DNA from: Clavaria fumosa
Lineage: Eukaryota; Basidiomycota; Agaricomycetes; Agaricales; Clavariaceae
Length of the DNA stretch: 64,000 nt
Assembly: GCA_951802425.1 (NCBI GenBank)
Contig: OX637799.1
Span: 3,472,001-3,536,000, forward strand
Reading direction: 5' to 3'
This document shows positions 23,665 to 35,908 of this stretch, in pieces. Under the pieces are notes generated by a model. That model saw nothing but the letters and a program-made list of their open reading frames with translations. It did not search any database and was not told the origin of the DNA. How positions within the stretch are numbered: position 1 is the first letter of the stretch; the number at the start of each line of letters is the position of its first letter. The position numbers and the translations under genes were made by a program.

Positions 23665-24005
23665 CTAGAGGGTATTGAGAGGTCCGGGCTTGTTCGGATA
23701 AGCTTGGTGGAAATCCGAAACGGCCTCGGAGGCGTGGACAAGTTCCGTAGTGGGAAGCCAGGATGTTTCCTCATCGGTTCCTTCGTATCCGGACCACCGC
23801 ACCAGGTATAGGAGTTTGCAGGTGCAGCGTTTGTCGATCTTGGAGTCGAGCACTTCGGAGATTTCGTGCTCTAAGTCTCCATCGATCTCTACCAGAGGAG
23901 GTGGGGTGATGGTACGATTCGGAATTGTATTCGGAGTGACTGGCTCCAGCATGGAAATGTGGAAGACGGGGTGGACGGCTCGCATGGCCTCGGGGATTCG
24001 GAGTA
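23665..24005 (-). pseudogene. 3' end of Ty3/gypsy pol (integrase C-terminus and chromodomain)
   Basis: The minus-strand frame carries the integrase tail word VHPVFHISMLEP followed by a chromodomain with LVRWSGY and EETSWLP, then a short C-terminus ending in NKPGPL. Everything upstream (gag, protease, RT, RNase H, integrase core) is missing; the frame runs straight into the flipped LTR at 24006. Chromodomains in these elements direct integration to particular chromatin. Confidence 0.8.
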
Positions 24006-24730
24006 TGTTACGACCCCATCCGCTTGCATAAGCACTATCCCCGCCCCGGACTCCGAGCTCTGTACCAACTCCGATCCGCTCCGCCGTAACTCCATACGCC
24101 CCGCTCCGCATCTTCATCGGACTTTACTCCACTGACCTTCGGACCATTCGGACTTCATTCTAGAACCTTCTCCCTCCATCCCCTCATTCTGTTTACTACT
24201 GAGAGGATACCCTTGACCCATGGGAGTCACTTTTGTTGTTGTTTCTTTGTTCCAAAAAAATTGCACAGGCACAAGTGGTGAAACTCTCCTAGTAATTTGA
24301 TAAGTACATTGTTTCACATTACTCCTATACTCTGTCCTTGCAGTATAAGTTTCCACCTGTATCTCCCTGCTCCTCAGTTCGAATATTAACGTCTCTTGAT
24401 CCTAAAAACATCTCTGAGCTTTCGTCCTCATCGTCCTCGACGTTCTCCACGTCATCCGATCAACTCTGACCAACTCCGGCGGACTCCGATCAACTTCGGA
24501 GTTTTGACTTGTGTTCTGATCCTCCCTTAGGTATTGTTCTTGTTTGATAAATAGGGACACGTATATACGTGGTGGCACAACACATACGTTGAGGCCGCAG
24601 TCCCATAAGTCTCTCTTCCTCGTGTTTACTTCTCCGTTTCTCCGATATCGAACTCCGACCGGACTCCGATAGAATATCTCCGCTCCGCTCCGCTAACCCC
24701 TTCGCCGCTAACCTTGTTAGGACCGTGACA
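24006..24730 (+). repeat. 725-bp LTR, inverted relative to pol
   Basis: Begins TGTTACGACCCC and ends GGACCGTGACA on the plus strand. Its TG end abuts the truncated pol fragment. After its CA end the CpG content drops to nothing; the next bases, GTATCAAGGAATC, vaguely resemble an initiator-Met-type primer binding site. Confidence 0.9.
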
Positions 24731-25424
24731 GTATCAAGGAATCAGAAAAAGCAGAGTTTCAGAGTTTTGGTATTTGTGAGGACTGGAATAACAAGGAACA
24801 GAAGAACATAAGGAGTGTGGGTTTAGATTGGAGGTGCAGATTGGAGGTTTGGATTGGACCTTTGGCTGTTGCAGCAAGGAGCAGGGCAGGAAGCAGCACA
24901 AAGGGCAAGCAAAGGACCAGTTGTATACACAAGGTTGTAGTTTGAATATACTTCTAAAGTCTATAGGGTCAATATCCCACTAATAGTGCATTGGTGGAAA
25001 ATCTAAAGAAATATTCATAGCAAGCCTAATACCTAAGATATTGGCATGGGGTTTGCTTCTTCCTAACCCTAAATCCTACACCAATTCTGTAAAACAAGAA
25101 TGGTGTAGGATTGTGGGAATTTCAACCCTTAGCTGCCAGGTAAAGCCATAGGCCCCATTCACTAGGTCACATGACCTATTCCCCAATTTTCACCAATGCC
25201 CCCTTTTCAGGTGATCTTTAGGTACAATATTCCTCAATTCTATTAGGTGCTTGGGATCTGGGAAACTATTAGGCACAGGATGCCAAAAAAGGCAATATCC
25301 ACTCCACAAATGGGTTGGAATTAGGTGCCTGAACCATTTTCAATTAGGTGCCAGCACCACAAAACCACCAATAGGTCAATTTCCACATATCTTATAGGGT
25401 CAATATCCCACCAATAGTGCATTA
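24731..25424. repeat. CpG-free repeat debris with a 30-bp direct repeat 431 bp apart
   Basis: No gene. The word ATAGGGTCAATATCCCACYAATAGTGCATT (given here as 5-10 bp words only for identification: ATAGGGTCAA...TAGTGCATT) occurs at 24963 and again at 25394. The 400 bp between contain several AATTAGGTGC words. This looks like a separate small insertion or a solo-LTR-like unit that truncated the ORF copy starting at 25425. Confidence 0.45.
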
Positions 25425-26329
25425 CCATGCCCTGTGGTCACCATCCCCATGCATCCAGAGTATGAGGACCCCAAGATTGTGGCCCTTGCAAGGTGGTTCA
25501 AGAGAAGAAGGCACAGGAGGAGGACAAGTGGAAGAAGAGGGAGGAAGTGGATCAGGTGTGGTGGGAGGAGATGGAGTGGGTGAAGGCAGTGGAGGTGAAG
25601 TGGCATGTGGAGGAGATCGCATGAGTGCATGGAGTGGGGCAGAAGCGGAATCCAATGCCAGAGTCTGAGGTGGAGCGAGGGGTATGCATGCAGTGCTGGC
25701 TGTTGTCACTGGGCTGCATGTACCCAAGTGGAGGGCAGGGCACTTCATGTGTTGCCTGTGTGGGGGTGAAGCAGAAGTGTGTGGGTAGAGAGGCAGAGGG
25801 GCTGGAGCAGAAGAGACTCCACTCTGTGAAGTCAAAGAAGGTGGTAGAGGAGGAGGTGGAGGTGTGGGAGGTGCGGGCTCTGCAAGCAGAGGTGGAGAGG
25901 GCAGAAGTGGAGTGGGTGAAGGCCACCCTTGACTTGGTGGTCTGCAGTGTGGCAGAGTTGGAGGAGTGGAGGAAGGAGGCAAGGGTGGAGAGGAAGGAGT
26001 GGAGGGTGGAGCAGAAGGCAGTGGCAGAGGATTGGAGGATCCTCCAAGAGTTTTTTATGGAGAAGTGGGGGGTGGAGGCAGAGGTGGAGGAGAAAGCAGA
26101 GGGAGAGAAGATGGTGGTAGAGTCAGAGGCAGAGATGGAGATGGAGGGAGAGAAGGAGAAGGAGGATGCAGAGATGGATGCAGAGGTGGAGGTGGAGGCA
26201 GAGATGGAGGCAGAGGTGGAGAAGGAGAAAGAGGCAGAGGCAGAGGAGGGGGAAGTAGGAGCAGAGTCCAGGCTGAAGGAGCCTGAAGGAGTTTTACAAG
26301 CATTGCCTGGCTCACCCCCCTCTGCCTAA
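25425..26329 (+). pseudogene. Decayed, CpG-depleted copy of the opposite-strand zinc-module ORF
   Basis: It aligns along most of its length with 22142-23149: an EDP-K-IVALA start of the coiled coil, the second half of the cysteine module (C-x2-C-x6-C), the coiled coil, and the same C-terminal SPPSA ending. Almost every CG of the young copy is TG or CA here. The N-terminus is missing and the frame is broken near 25500-25625. It again converges with pol (minus). Confidence 0.75.
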
Positions 26330-26689
26330 TATATATATATATATATATTATCTACTTATTTATTGTTTCTTTTTTTATCTTTTATCTTTTCTTTTATAAA
26401 ATTTATCTTTTATCTTTTCTTTTATAAAATTTATCTTTTATCTTTTGAACTTGAGTGAAAGTAAGCAGTGTGAAAACAGAAAATGAGGGAAAGTGGAACA
26501 GAGAAACAGAAGAAAAGTCCAGAGTTGGACTTGATGAAATAAAATTTCAGAGTTTTTTGGAGAAGAACAAAGGTTTTTTTTTTTTTTTTGGGATTCAGAG
26601 AAAGTGGAGAAAGCAGAGAGGAGAGACAGAGAGACAAGGAGACAGAGAGACAAATCAAAGGGAATTGAGAGGTCCAGGCTTGTTCAGAT

Positions 26690-29600
26690 ATGCATGGATG
26701 GAAGTCCAAAACAGCCTCAGAGGTGTGTACAAGGTCTGTAGCTGGTAACCAAGATGTTTCCTCATTGGTCCCACTGCACCAAGTAAAGGAGTTTGCAGGT
26801 GTGGTGTTTGTTGATCTTGGAGTTAGAAATGTGGAAGACAGGGTGGACCACTCACATGGCTTCAGGGAGTTGGAGTATGAAGGGATGCAAGCCAGCCTCT
26901 CCAATGATCTCGAAAGGTCCAAGGAACCTTTCAGAGAGCTTCTGGGATGGTCTGGTGGTATGGAAAAACTTTGCCTTAATGTAGACTTGGTTTCCAACCT
27001 TAAACCTCAGTGCCAGAGCCCGATGGGTGTCTGCTGGACCTTGATAGTGACATTGTGCATTGGCAATGTGGGTATGGAGTTCTTGGTGGAGCTCATCCAA
27101 GTCCACAGCAAGTTCTCAGGCACAAACCAAGGTTACTTCATGTTCAGGGTACACCAATATGTTCAGATGATAGCCCTTGTTTGCAAAGAATGGAGAAACC
27201 CCAGTAGTGGCACTCAGAGCATTGTTGTAGGCAAACTCCACTAGAGGCAGCAGTTCAGACCAGTTGTCCTGCTGGTAATTGCAGTAACAACAGAGGTATT
27301 GTTCCAATGTCTGGTTAGTGCTCTGTTTGTCTGTTGCCCTCCAGATGATATCTGGAGGTAAAGTGCAAAGTCATATCAAGGACTTTGCCCAATGAGCAGA
27401 AGAAATGGGAGACAAACTCAGAGCCACAATCAGAGGTGACATGTGACAGAACTCCATGTTTTGAAAAGATGTGAGGTATGAACAGGCAAGCCAACTCTGT
27501 GGAGTTCACTTTGTTGGTTGTTGGGATGAAAATCCCCTGCTTCATAAACCTATCAACAACCACCAAGATTGTGGTAAAACCAGAGCTCTTGGGGAGTTGC
27601 TCAATGAAATCCATCGAGATGGAATTCCACAGTTTCTCAGGTATGGGCAGCTGCTTAAGCATTTCATATGGCTTATGCTGAGGGGCTTTCACCCTACCAC
27701 AAGTTGTGCAAGATTTGCAAAAGTCTAATACAAATCCTTGGAGTTTTGGCCAGGAATAGTCCCTGAAGACCAAGGCCATAGTCTTGGTCCAACCAAAATG
27801 TTCAGCAAGCGGGTGATCATGTCTTGCATGTAAAATGCAGAATTGGAGGTCATCAACATCTGGTACATAAATCTGTCTGCGCTCACAGAGAAGTCCATTG
27901 TTGTCCATGGAGTTCAAGCAGAGGTCCTGCAGAATTGGAGTGATCACAGGATCAAGCAAGAGTCCAAACCAGATATCCTCACAGAGTTGATTATTGTCAA
28001 TCACGAATGAGGCACATGCATGTAGTGCAGCACATAGAGCAATGAAGCTTGGAGTGATGAAATCAATTGTCCACCAGTGAACATTGGCTAGAGGTTCTGT
28101 GGATTGATGCAGGCATGATCACTATCCACCTCTTTGGGATAGACATCCCAATGTCTAGTCAACATCAGGTTTCATTCCAAGGTGACTGGGGCAGAATCAG
28201 ATCATGAAATTGAACTGGGAGAGGAACTTCAACCACCTGGCTTGACACCAGGTGAGCAGGCAGACCATGGAGAAATACTCAAGGTTCTTGTGGTCAGTAA
28301 CAATGTTGACCAGAGTTTCAGAACCTTTGAGATAATGCCTCCAAGTGGTAAATGCCCAGGGTGTGGAAATGAAAAGTGATAGGATGGACTTCACTGTCGG
28401 AGGTGACCGTAGAGAGAATCATGGAAACAGCATAGTCTGAGGTGTTGGTTTTGACTATAAGCAGAGCTCCAGGGATAAAGTGTGAGAGGATCAGCATGGA
28501 GGAGAACACAGTTTGTAGAGAGTCAAAAGTGGACTGGCAGTTGTCAGACCAATGCCACTGTATGTTCTTATAAGTGAGGCAGTTCATTGGAGAGACAACA
28601 TTGGAGTAGCCATGGATGAAACAGCAATAGAAATTGGCAAATCCAAGGAAGGACTGTACATCTTTGACCTTCTGCAGAGTGGGCCATTCCTGTATAGCTT
28701 TAACTTTAGTTGTTTCCATAGAAAGTCCAGCTGGAGATAAGACAAATCCAAGGTACTCCATGGTCTCAGCATGAAATTCACACTTAGGTGGGTTCAGGAA
28801 GAGACTGTTCTTCTGGAGCCTTTGGAGTACCTCTCAGACATGTTCATACATGTTGTTCTGGGTCCTCAGAGTAGATGAGGATGTCATCAAGATAGACAAC
28901 CATGAACATGTCAAGGAGGTCAGAGAAGACATTGTTCATGAAATGCTGGAGAATGGTGGGTGTGTTTGTGAGCTCAAAGGGCATCACACCATTTGAAGGA
29001 CCCATATTGGGTGCAGAATATGGTCTTCCATTCATCACCCTCAGCAATATGGACCAGGTGGTATGCATGTTGGAGGTCAAGTTTAGTGTAGATTTGGGCT
29101 TTTCCTGGAACATCAAGAAGATCTTTGGTTAGCAGAAGTGGATAATGGTCCTTTTTGGTCACTTTATTGAGACCATGGAAATCAACACAGTGTCAGAGTG
29201 TTCCATTCTTTTTCTGGATGAAGAGCACAGGTGCTCCATGTGGAGAATGGCTCAGACATATGGATCTGATGCAGAGATGCTCATCCAAAAACTTGTGGAG
29301 TTCACTGAGTTCAGACTGCAACAAAGGATAGACTATACCTGGCAGAAGAGATTGCCCCTCCAGATGGTTGGTGCAGAGCCAGGGTGTCTGCCTTCTTTTT
29401 ACTGAAGATGTCCAGAAAATCCCTGTACTCCTCTGGGACAGAGAGGAGATCCTCCTGGGTGGTGTTGGGGACGTGCTGCAGATGATGGTTGAGCCAAAGC
29501 ACATGGAATGGAGACAGACAGAGAGACAGAGGTGGACAAAGGGACAGAATGGAGAGTGCTGGCCAGTGCACCCTCCAGGACAGATTCCAGAGTTTTTTTC

Positions 29601-29770
29601 TCATTTATAGATGGTCTGGGTGTTATCTGGGCAGTAGTCCAGTCAACCAGCAGGTTGTGTTGGAACAGCCAATTCATTCCCAAGATCACATCACATGAGG
29701 GGTCAAGATCAGTAAGATGTTAGTCAGATCCATGGGGGAGAGCTGAATGGAGAGCTGGACTGCTTTGGTA
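26690..29770 (-). pseudogene. Decayed Ty3/gypsy pol (protease end, RT, RNase H, integrase, chromodomain)
   Basis: Reading from 29770 down, many frameshifted pieces follow pol order. A protease C-terminus has ILGMNWL. A VPEEY..FLDIFSKK linker leads to RT with HSPHGAPVLFI and [10 protein letters not shown] (catalytic YxDD), around 28870-29250. RNase H-region pieces follow, with TDHKNLEYF. The integrase part has GRVKAPQHKPY, SMDFIEQLP and SDCGSEFVSHF. A chromodomain remnant with EETSWLPATDLVH lies at about 26700-26790. Numerous stops and frameshifts and near-absence of CpG show it is dead. It belongs to the same family as 21187-24730. The protease N-terminal side is cut off near 29770 by the next element. 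Confidence 0.85.
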
Positions 29771-32700
29771 ACCCAGATGGAGGTGCCTTGTGAACTACTT
29801 GCCATTTCCAGAGATGTCTGCAAAAAGATGAAGGATATGGTCACTGCCTGCCGTGTTCCGGTCACGGTCTCTGCAGTGCAGGATACACTCTACACAAATG
29901 TTACGGCTCTGGACACCTCCGATCTCGTTGTGGCAGTCGATGCCGCTCCGCTCCGCATTGTAGAAGGCATATTGGATGGTCGAATCGCTGTGGAGTGCCT
30001 TCTCGACCAGGGAAGTTCGATTGTAGCAATGCGGCGAGACGTCTGGGAGAAACTTGGCAATCCACTACACTCTGAACGCGTTATTCACATGGAATCCTCT
30101 CATGGTACCATTGCTCTGATGCTCAGACTCATCAAAAATTCCCCTTTACAGATCGGTCTGTGCATGTTCCATGTTCAAATGCAAGTGGCAGACACACTGC
30201 CCTGCGAGGTTCTTGTCAGACGACCATTTTTTATGCTAACCGGCTTGCAAACAATTGATCATCCCCATGGGGCCCAGGACCTCATTCTAAATGATCCAAA
30301 CACAGGAGAATGAATCATAGTGCCAACAAAAGAGCGAATCCCGATCTGCAAAACATTGAAGAATAAGAAACCGCATCCAGATTTTTGATGGCTGGAGCCT
30401 CGAACATCCGCAAATCTATGGACTCACCTCCGATCAATGCAGACATGGAAACTATACCCAAATACGAGACTCCAGCCATCTTTTCCACTTCCGTTCAGAA
30501 TTCCTCATCATCTCTTTGTAAATCTAGCCCCTCTTGATCCTTGTATCAGTGTCTTGGACATTTCTCTCGATTCCGTTGATTCCCCGGTTGCTACCAAATG
30601 TGAACCGACACATCCGAATATCGCATATCCCCTGTACAACAATTCCTCCGAAATGAAGGTCCTGTCTACAGATGCCATTTTGCCAGTTTACTTAGGAAAG
30701 AAATATAAGAAGGTGGCGAACTGCATCAATCCAATCAAAGCGACAGTACCTGAAGAATTCTGTATTGTCCGACGATGGCATCCAGACCCCCTAGCCGATA
30801 TACCGACTCTTCCAACACACCCCCCCGATTTCACCCCCAGTCTCTGATATACTCAAGACCAGAAAGATGCGCATAACACAAACCCCACCGGATTCTTATG
30901 GCCAGAGGAAGAAGAACTTGTTCACTATCTTATCAAAGCCCAGGAAGATGCCTTCGCTTGGATGGAGACTGAAAAAGGACGATTCAATGCAAAATACTTC
31001 GATCCAATTATCGTCCCGACAGTCAAACATGTCCCCTGGATTTTCAAAAATATACTGATTCCCCCTGGCATCTACAATGAAGTCCTAAAGGTTATCTGAG
31101 AAAAGATAGCAGCTGGAGTCTACAAAGAATCCAATTCATCTTATCAGTCCCAGTGGTTTTGTGTGTTAAAGAAAGACGGAAAGTCCCTCCGACTCGTACA
31201 CAACCTCCAGCCATTGAACAAAGTCACTATCAGCAACTCGGCAGTTCCCCCAATAATGGAGGTTTTTGCAGAATCATTTGCTGGATGCGGATGCTACGGA
31301 TCACTCGATTTATTCGTCTCCTTCGATCAACGGTCTCTCGATGAGCGAAGCCGAGACCTTACCACGTTTCAAACCCCTCTCGGAGTCAAACGGCTCACTT
31401 GCGTCCCGATGGGATACACCAACGTGACGCAAATTATGCATGGAGACATCACGCATATCTTGCAAGACGAAATTCCACATGTCACCATCCCATTTGTAGA
31501 TGATGTAGCAATTAAGGGCCCGGAAACCCAATACAAGCTTCCGGATGGCACTTACAAGACGATCCCGGAGAATCCACAAATATGGCAGTTTGTTTGGGAG
31601 CATTTAAATAACGTCAACCGCTCCAACAAATCAAGAAAGTCGGAGGAACCTTTAATGGCAAGAAAACAACAATTTGCACCCCCAAAACAATAGTTACTGG
31701 ACACATGTGCACATATGAAGGGCGAGTTCCAGATGCTTCCAATGTTCAGCATATTCAAGACTGGCCTCCATGTGAAACACTCACAGATGTCCGATCATTT
31801 GCAGACTGCTCCAGATATTCATTAAAAACTATGCGGTACTTGCCTGACCACTCATCAATCTGACTTGCAAGGATGTTCCATTCAGGTTTGAAGAAGAAGA
31901 GCAAAATTTGATGGACCAACTTAAGGACGTAATAGTCAACTCATCCACCGTTCGACTGATCAATTACCGCTCTGGATGGCCCGTGATTATGGCCGTTGAC
32001 TCGTCCAACATCACAGTCAGCTTTGCGCTATTTCAAATCAGAGAAGATGGAATCTGGTACCCATCTAGATTCAGTTTGATTACCTGGAACGAACGCAAGG
32101 CCCGATACTCTCAAGCAAAAATTGAGTTATACGGACTGTTCTGCGCACTTCAGTCATATCGGATTTACCTTATCGCCTTCCAAAATTCATTGTCAAAATG
32201 GGCACTAAATTCATTAAGGGTATGCTAAACAATCCAGACATCCAACCAAACACTGCCATGAATCGATGGATTGCTGGTATACTGCTTTTCGATTTCGACC
32301 TTGTTCATATTCCTGCAAATAAACACACCAGAGCCGATGGATTATCATGCTGACATGCCACAGATGGTGAGGAAGACACTGAGTCTGAAGATCATGAAGA
32401 GTGGATCAATCGGAGCTATGTGTTCGCCATGGAACACATGAATCGAGCACCGGAATCTTACTACCCATCCGAGGTGCACCCCCCTGGTATCACTCATACT
32501 GGCTTCCAACTTCACACAGGATCGATGCTACTCAATTCGATGGTACCATCCGATGATTCACCAGCCCCCAACGAATCCTTCACTATCTTTATACCCTGGT
32601 CAGACACAGCAAAGAAAAGATCTGCAAAATTGAATCTTTCCTTCGAAACCTGATCCATCCTTCTGGCACCAACACAAACCAGTTCCGACGATTAGTCCGC

Positions 32701-34087
32701 TCCGCATCTGAGTTCTTCATCCTTGATAACAAGCTATGGTGTCGCTGACCTAACGGATGCCACCAGGTAGTACCTCCGGACTACAAACAGCTTGCAATTA
32801 TCACTGAGGCACACAATTCACTTGGCCACAAAGGTGTTTACATTATCCAGACATGTATCTTAAATCGGTTCTGGTGGCCGGTGTTGGATCAAGACGTAAA
32901 GTGGTTTGTCCAAACTTGTCACCAGTGCCAGACTTGGCAAATCTGGAAGATCTTTATTCCACCGATGGTCGCCACACCAGCCGGTCTTTTCTGTTGAGCG
33001 CACATTGATACCATGTTCCTACCCAGGGCTCACAGTTTTCGACTTCTTGTCCATGCCCGATGCTCATTATCCACATATCCGGAAGCGAGACTGCTACGAA
33101 ACGAGACTGCCCGACTTCTCGGAACCTTCATATTTGAAGATATACTGTGCTGATGGGGAGCAGTAGAGGAGATCATTATGGATAACAGTACCCCATTTAT
33201 CAAGGCCCTCGATTTCCTCAAGAAACGGTATGGAATCTGTCACATCTGTATCTCCAGATATAATTCCCGCACTAATGGCGTCATTGAACATGCCCACCGG
33301 TCAGTCCACAAGTCGTTAATCAAAGCAGCAGATGGAGACAAATCGAAATGGCCAGATGTTTTACCCTCAGTCATTTGGGCAGAACGAACCACAATCCAAT
33401 GATCCACCAGTCACTCTCCATTTTACATCACACATGGCATTGAACCGCTTTTCCCTTTCAACATATCCGAAGCAACATATCTAATTCTGACCGCCGATGC
33501 CCCGATAACTACTGTGGAACTGATAGCCCTTCGAGCCTGCCAACTACAAAAACGAGAAGAAGATCTAGCAACAATTGCTGATAAAGTACTTGCTGCCCGA
33601 AAACAATCTGTCAAGCAGTTCATCGACACACACCGGAACTCTATCATCAACTATGATTTCAAACCCGGATCACTGGTATTGATCTGCAATTTGGCTGTAG
33701 AAATGGCACTAAATCGGAAGACAAAACCGTGATTCTTCGGACTGATGATCATTGTTCGCCGAACTCAATACAGTGCATATATCCTCTCGGAACTCGATGG
33801 CGCTGTCTCAAAGATCCACTATGCAGCTTTCCGCATCATTCCATACTATCTGTGATCGCAAACATCGATTCCAGTCACATCTATCATCAATCAAGCGATG
33901 GAGATAAAAGAGTACATCTCACGCTATCAACCACACGAGGCCTCACATAACTCTACCAACACCAAGGATGGGGAAAACCAAACTGCCGAACTATCTGATG
34001 AATTTGATAACGAAGCCACCGACACCGACGCTCCGAAATCTCGCCCACAACGCTCCGGAGCAACCCGAAACCTTCGGCCTCGCTATT
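29771..34087 (+). pseudogene. Second-family Ty3/gypsy pol (protease, RT, RNase H, integrase), 5'-truncated and broken
   Basis: The plus-strand pieces in order are: a retropepsin-like segment with LLDQGSSIVAMR (about 29990-30040); a long linker; RT with KKDGKSLRLVHNLQPLNKV and the variant catalytic box FVDD (31495-31506); RNase H around 31970-32340; and an integrase zinc-binding H...H...CHQC segment (32800-32930). The integrase core is fragmented and the C-terminal tail ends RSGATRNLRPRY at 34087. Several stop codons (for example near 30311, 31100 and 31690) interrupt the frames. CpG is largely retained, so it is younger than the 25-29.8 kb copy. No chromodomain is seen, which separates it from the first family. 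gag and the 5' LTR are absent. Confidence 0.8.
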
Positions 34088-34287
34088 AAGCATTTTTCTC
34101 TATCATATCCCTTATTTTTTCTTTAATCCATTGATCTTTGACCAAAAAATAATAATGGAAATTTCGGACAAGTCCAAACTTTATACCTGGCGTCCCTTTT
34201 AACCTTTTTCTTACACTCTCACATCCTTTACTCACTTCTCTTACACAATATAGTAATCCAATTGCAAAAGAAAAACACACAAAACAT

Positions 34288-35768
34288 TTATACAGTAAAC
34301 GGCTCACCAAGGAGAAGCATCCAGAGCAACTCGGCTCCGGCCTTCACCTGATCAGCCCCCCTTTCCATCATCTGGAGCGCCTCCCTCGTAGACGACCCTG
34401 CCACCGTCTCCCGCTCCTTACCTTTCCGACTCGGACCCACCTCCACTTTCTTTCGCTTTGCTGGCGGCTCCACCATCTCCACGCTATCATCATCCTCAAT
34501 CTCGTCTTCTTCCTCCTCCTCTGGGGTCGTATCTTCACGGACTGGTGCCCGCGTCGCACCCCGCCTCGGCCTCTTGCTCCCAGTTGCCTCCATCACCTTC
34601 GGACCTGCTCCGATACGTTAGCTAATGCGGATCCGATATTTTCTTGACTTACCTCCGGTGCCGGACACCGCCACCCTCTCGGCTTTCATTCCTGAAACAT
34701 ACCTTTCAGATTATTTCAACACCGAAATAAAAAGAATATTACTTACCTCGTACAGCCGAGAGACTGCACGACACCTTGTAGGTCCGACACCACTGACATG
34801 CCACTCCTTCCACTCCGTAACACGAGCGCTGCTTCCGGGCGCACGCTTCGCAGGCCGGCTTGTGTTCCTATTTTCCGGATCAGAGACCTAAGGCTCAAAA
34901 AAACCCCATTTGACAACTCACCTTGTCTCCAGGTTGCCATGCAGCTCGGGACCTGATGTCCGCTCCCGCTCCGGTCCTCCTCCCTCGCCCTCGTTTCTCT
35001 GCTGCCCCCCTCGCAATCTCAACCCATACCGGCGTCACCGTCATCCGCCCGCCCACCCGATGCTCCAGAATGGGGGGACCTTGATGACTAGGTGACGACC
35101 CCCCGGCTCCCGCACTGACTGCCCCCACGGATCCGTTTCTTCATTTACGCCCAGCTCCACCGCCTCCGTCAGATCCGTCACGGCCGGCACAACTGTTGCT
35201 GGTATTGTTGTTGTTGCTGTTGCTGTTGCTGCTGCTGCTGCACCCCCCTCTCCCTCTTCCTCACCGTCCTCGCTCCCGACGATCCGATGCGCCCGGGCGA
35301 GTTGCGCCCTCTTCTCGGCAGTCCTCGCCGCCTCCGTCCGCCTCTCCTCCGCTGCGGCTCTCTCGGCGGCCGCCCTCTCCTCGCTCGTGCGTCTCTTTTC
35401 GGCCTCGGCCTCCTCCTGTTTCCTCGCCTGCTCGGCAGTCCATTCGTCCCCACGGAGCCTCCGCCACTTCTTGAGCTTTTGCACAACGAGGATGAGTCCT
35501 TCGTCCACTTCCACGTCATCATCAATTGTGGCAATGTAGCTGGCAAGAAAATCATTCCATAAATTGTCAGTGCAATGTGAAAAAGAAAGAAAGATACACC
35601 ATGCACAGCATCGCCCCCATACATCTGCACCCACTCTGCGTACTCACCATCCTGCCCCCGTTCCGGTAATTCTTCACCCGGCGCCATGGCCCGTGCCTCT
35701 ATCATCGCCTGGACCGCATTTTGGAAGAGTAGGGAATCGAAGTTTTCCATTGTTGAATAAGTTGACAT
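34288..35768 (-). CDS. Opposite-strand ORF of the second gypsy family: coiled coil plus paired CX2CX6C module, 5 exons
   Basis: This gene converges with the pol at 29771-34087 and lies between it and the 3' LTRs. Visible exons are 35768-35600, 35539-34922, 34867-34747, 34691-34653 and 34604-34288. Junctions 2-3, 3-4 and 4-5 close exactly in phase. The exon 1-2 junction is off by one base, and a frame switch is needed near 35075, so one or two frameshifts may be present. Exon 2 encodes a Glu/Ala/Arg-rich coiled coil. Exon 3 encodes C-x2-C-x6-C, seven residues, then C-x2-C-x6-C (34766-34852), the same paired module as in 22142-23149 with a shorter linker. Exon 5 has basic clusters, an acidic stretch and a hydrophobic end (ELLWMLLL). 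Function is unknown. The exon-intron structure shows it was expressed as its own transcript from the strand opposite to pol. Confidence 0.65.
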
Positions 35769-35908
35769 ATTGCTGTTGATGGAGAAAGCACAAGAGCCTG
35801 TTTGGACCCATGCGCGCCCACACAATGCATACTTCACAATCAACAAACGATTATTTGGCTTTGTTTGGTTGCAATCGAGGACGGTTGCATTTTCAGCCCC
35901 CAGGAGAA

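Larger units (their letters stand above)
21187..24730. mobile_element. Young rearranged Ty3/gypsy element with LTRs in inverted orientation
   Basis: Two 725-bp LTRs (21187-21911 and 24006-24730) face each other as inverted repeats at about 98% identity, ending in TG...CA. Between them lie an opposite-strand zinc-finger ORF (22142-23149, plus) and only the last part of pol with its chromodomain (minus, to 24005). In pol orientation (minus) a purine tract (AAGAGGGGGATAC) precedes the left LTR, so that is the proper 3' LTR. The other LTR is flipped relative to pol and joined to it through its TG end. The unit is CpG-rich and sits abruptly between CpG-poor flanks. I see no matching target duplication (TATGC left, GTATC right). 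Confidence 0.8.
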
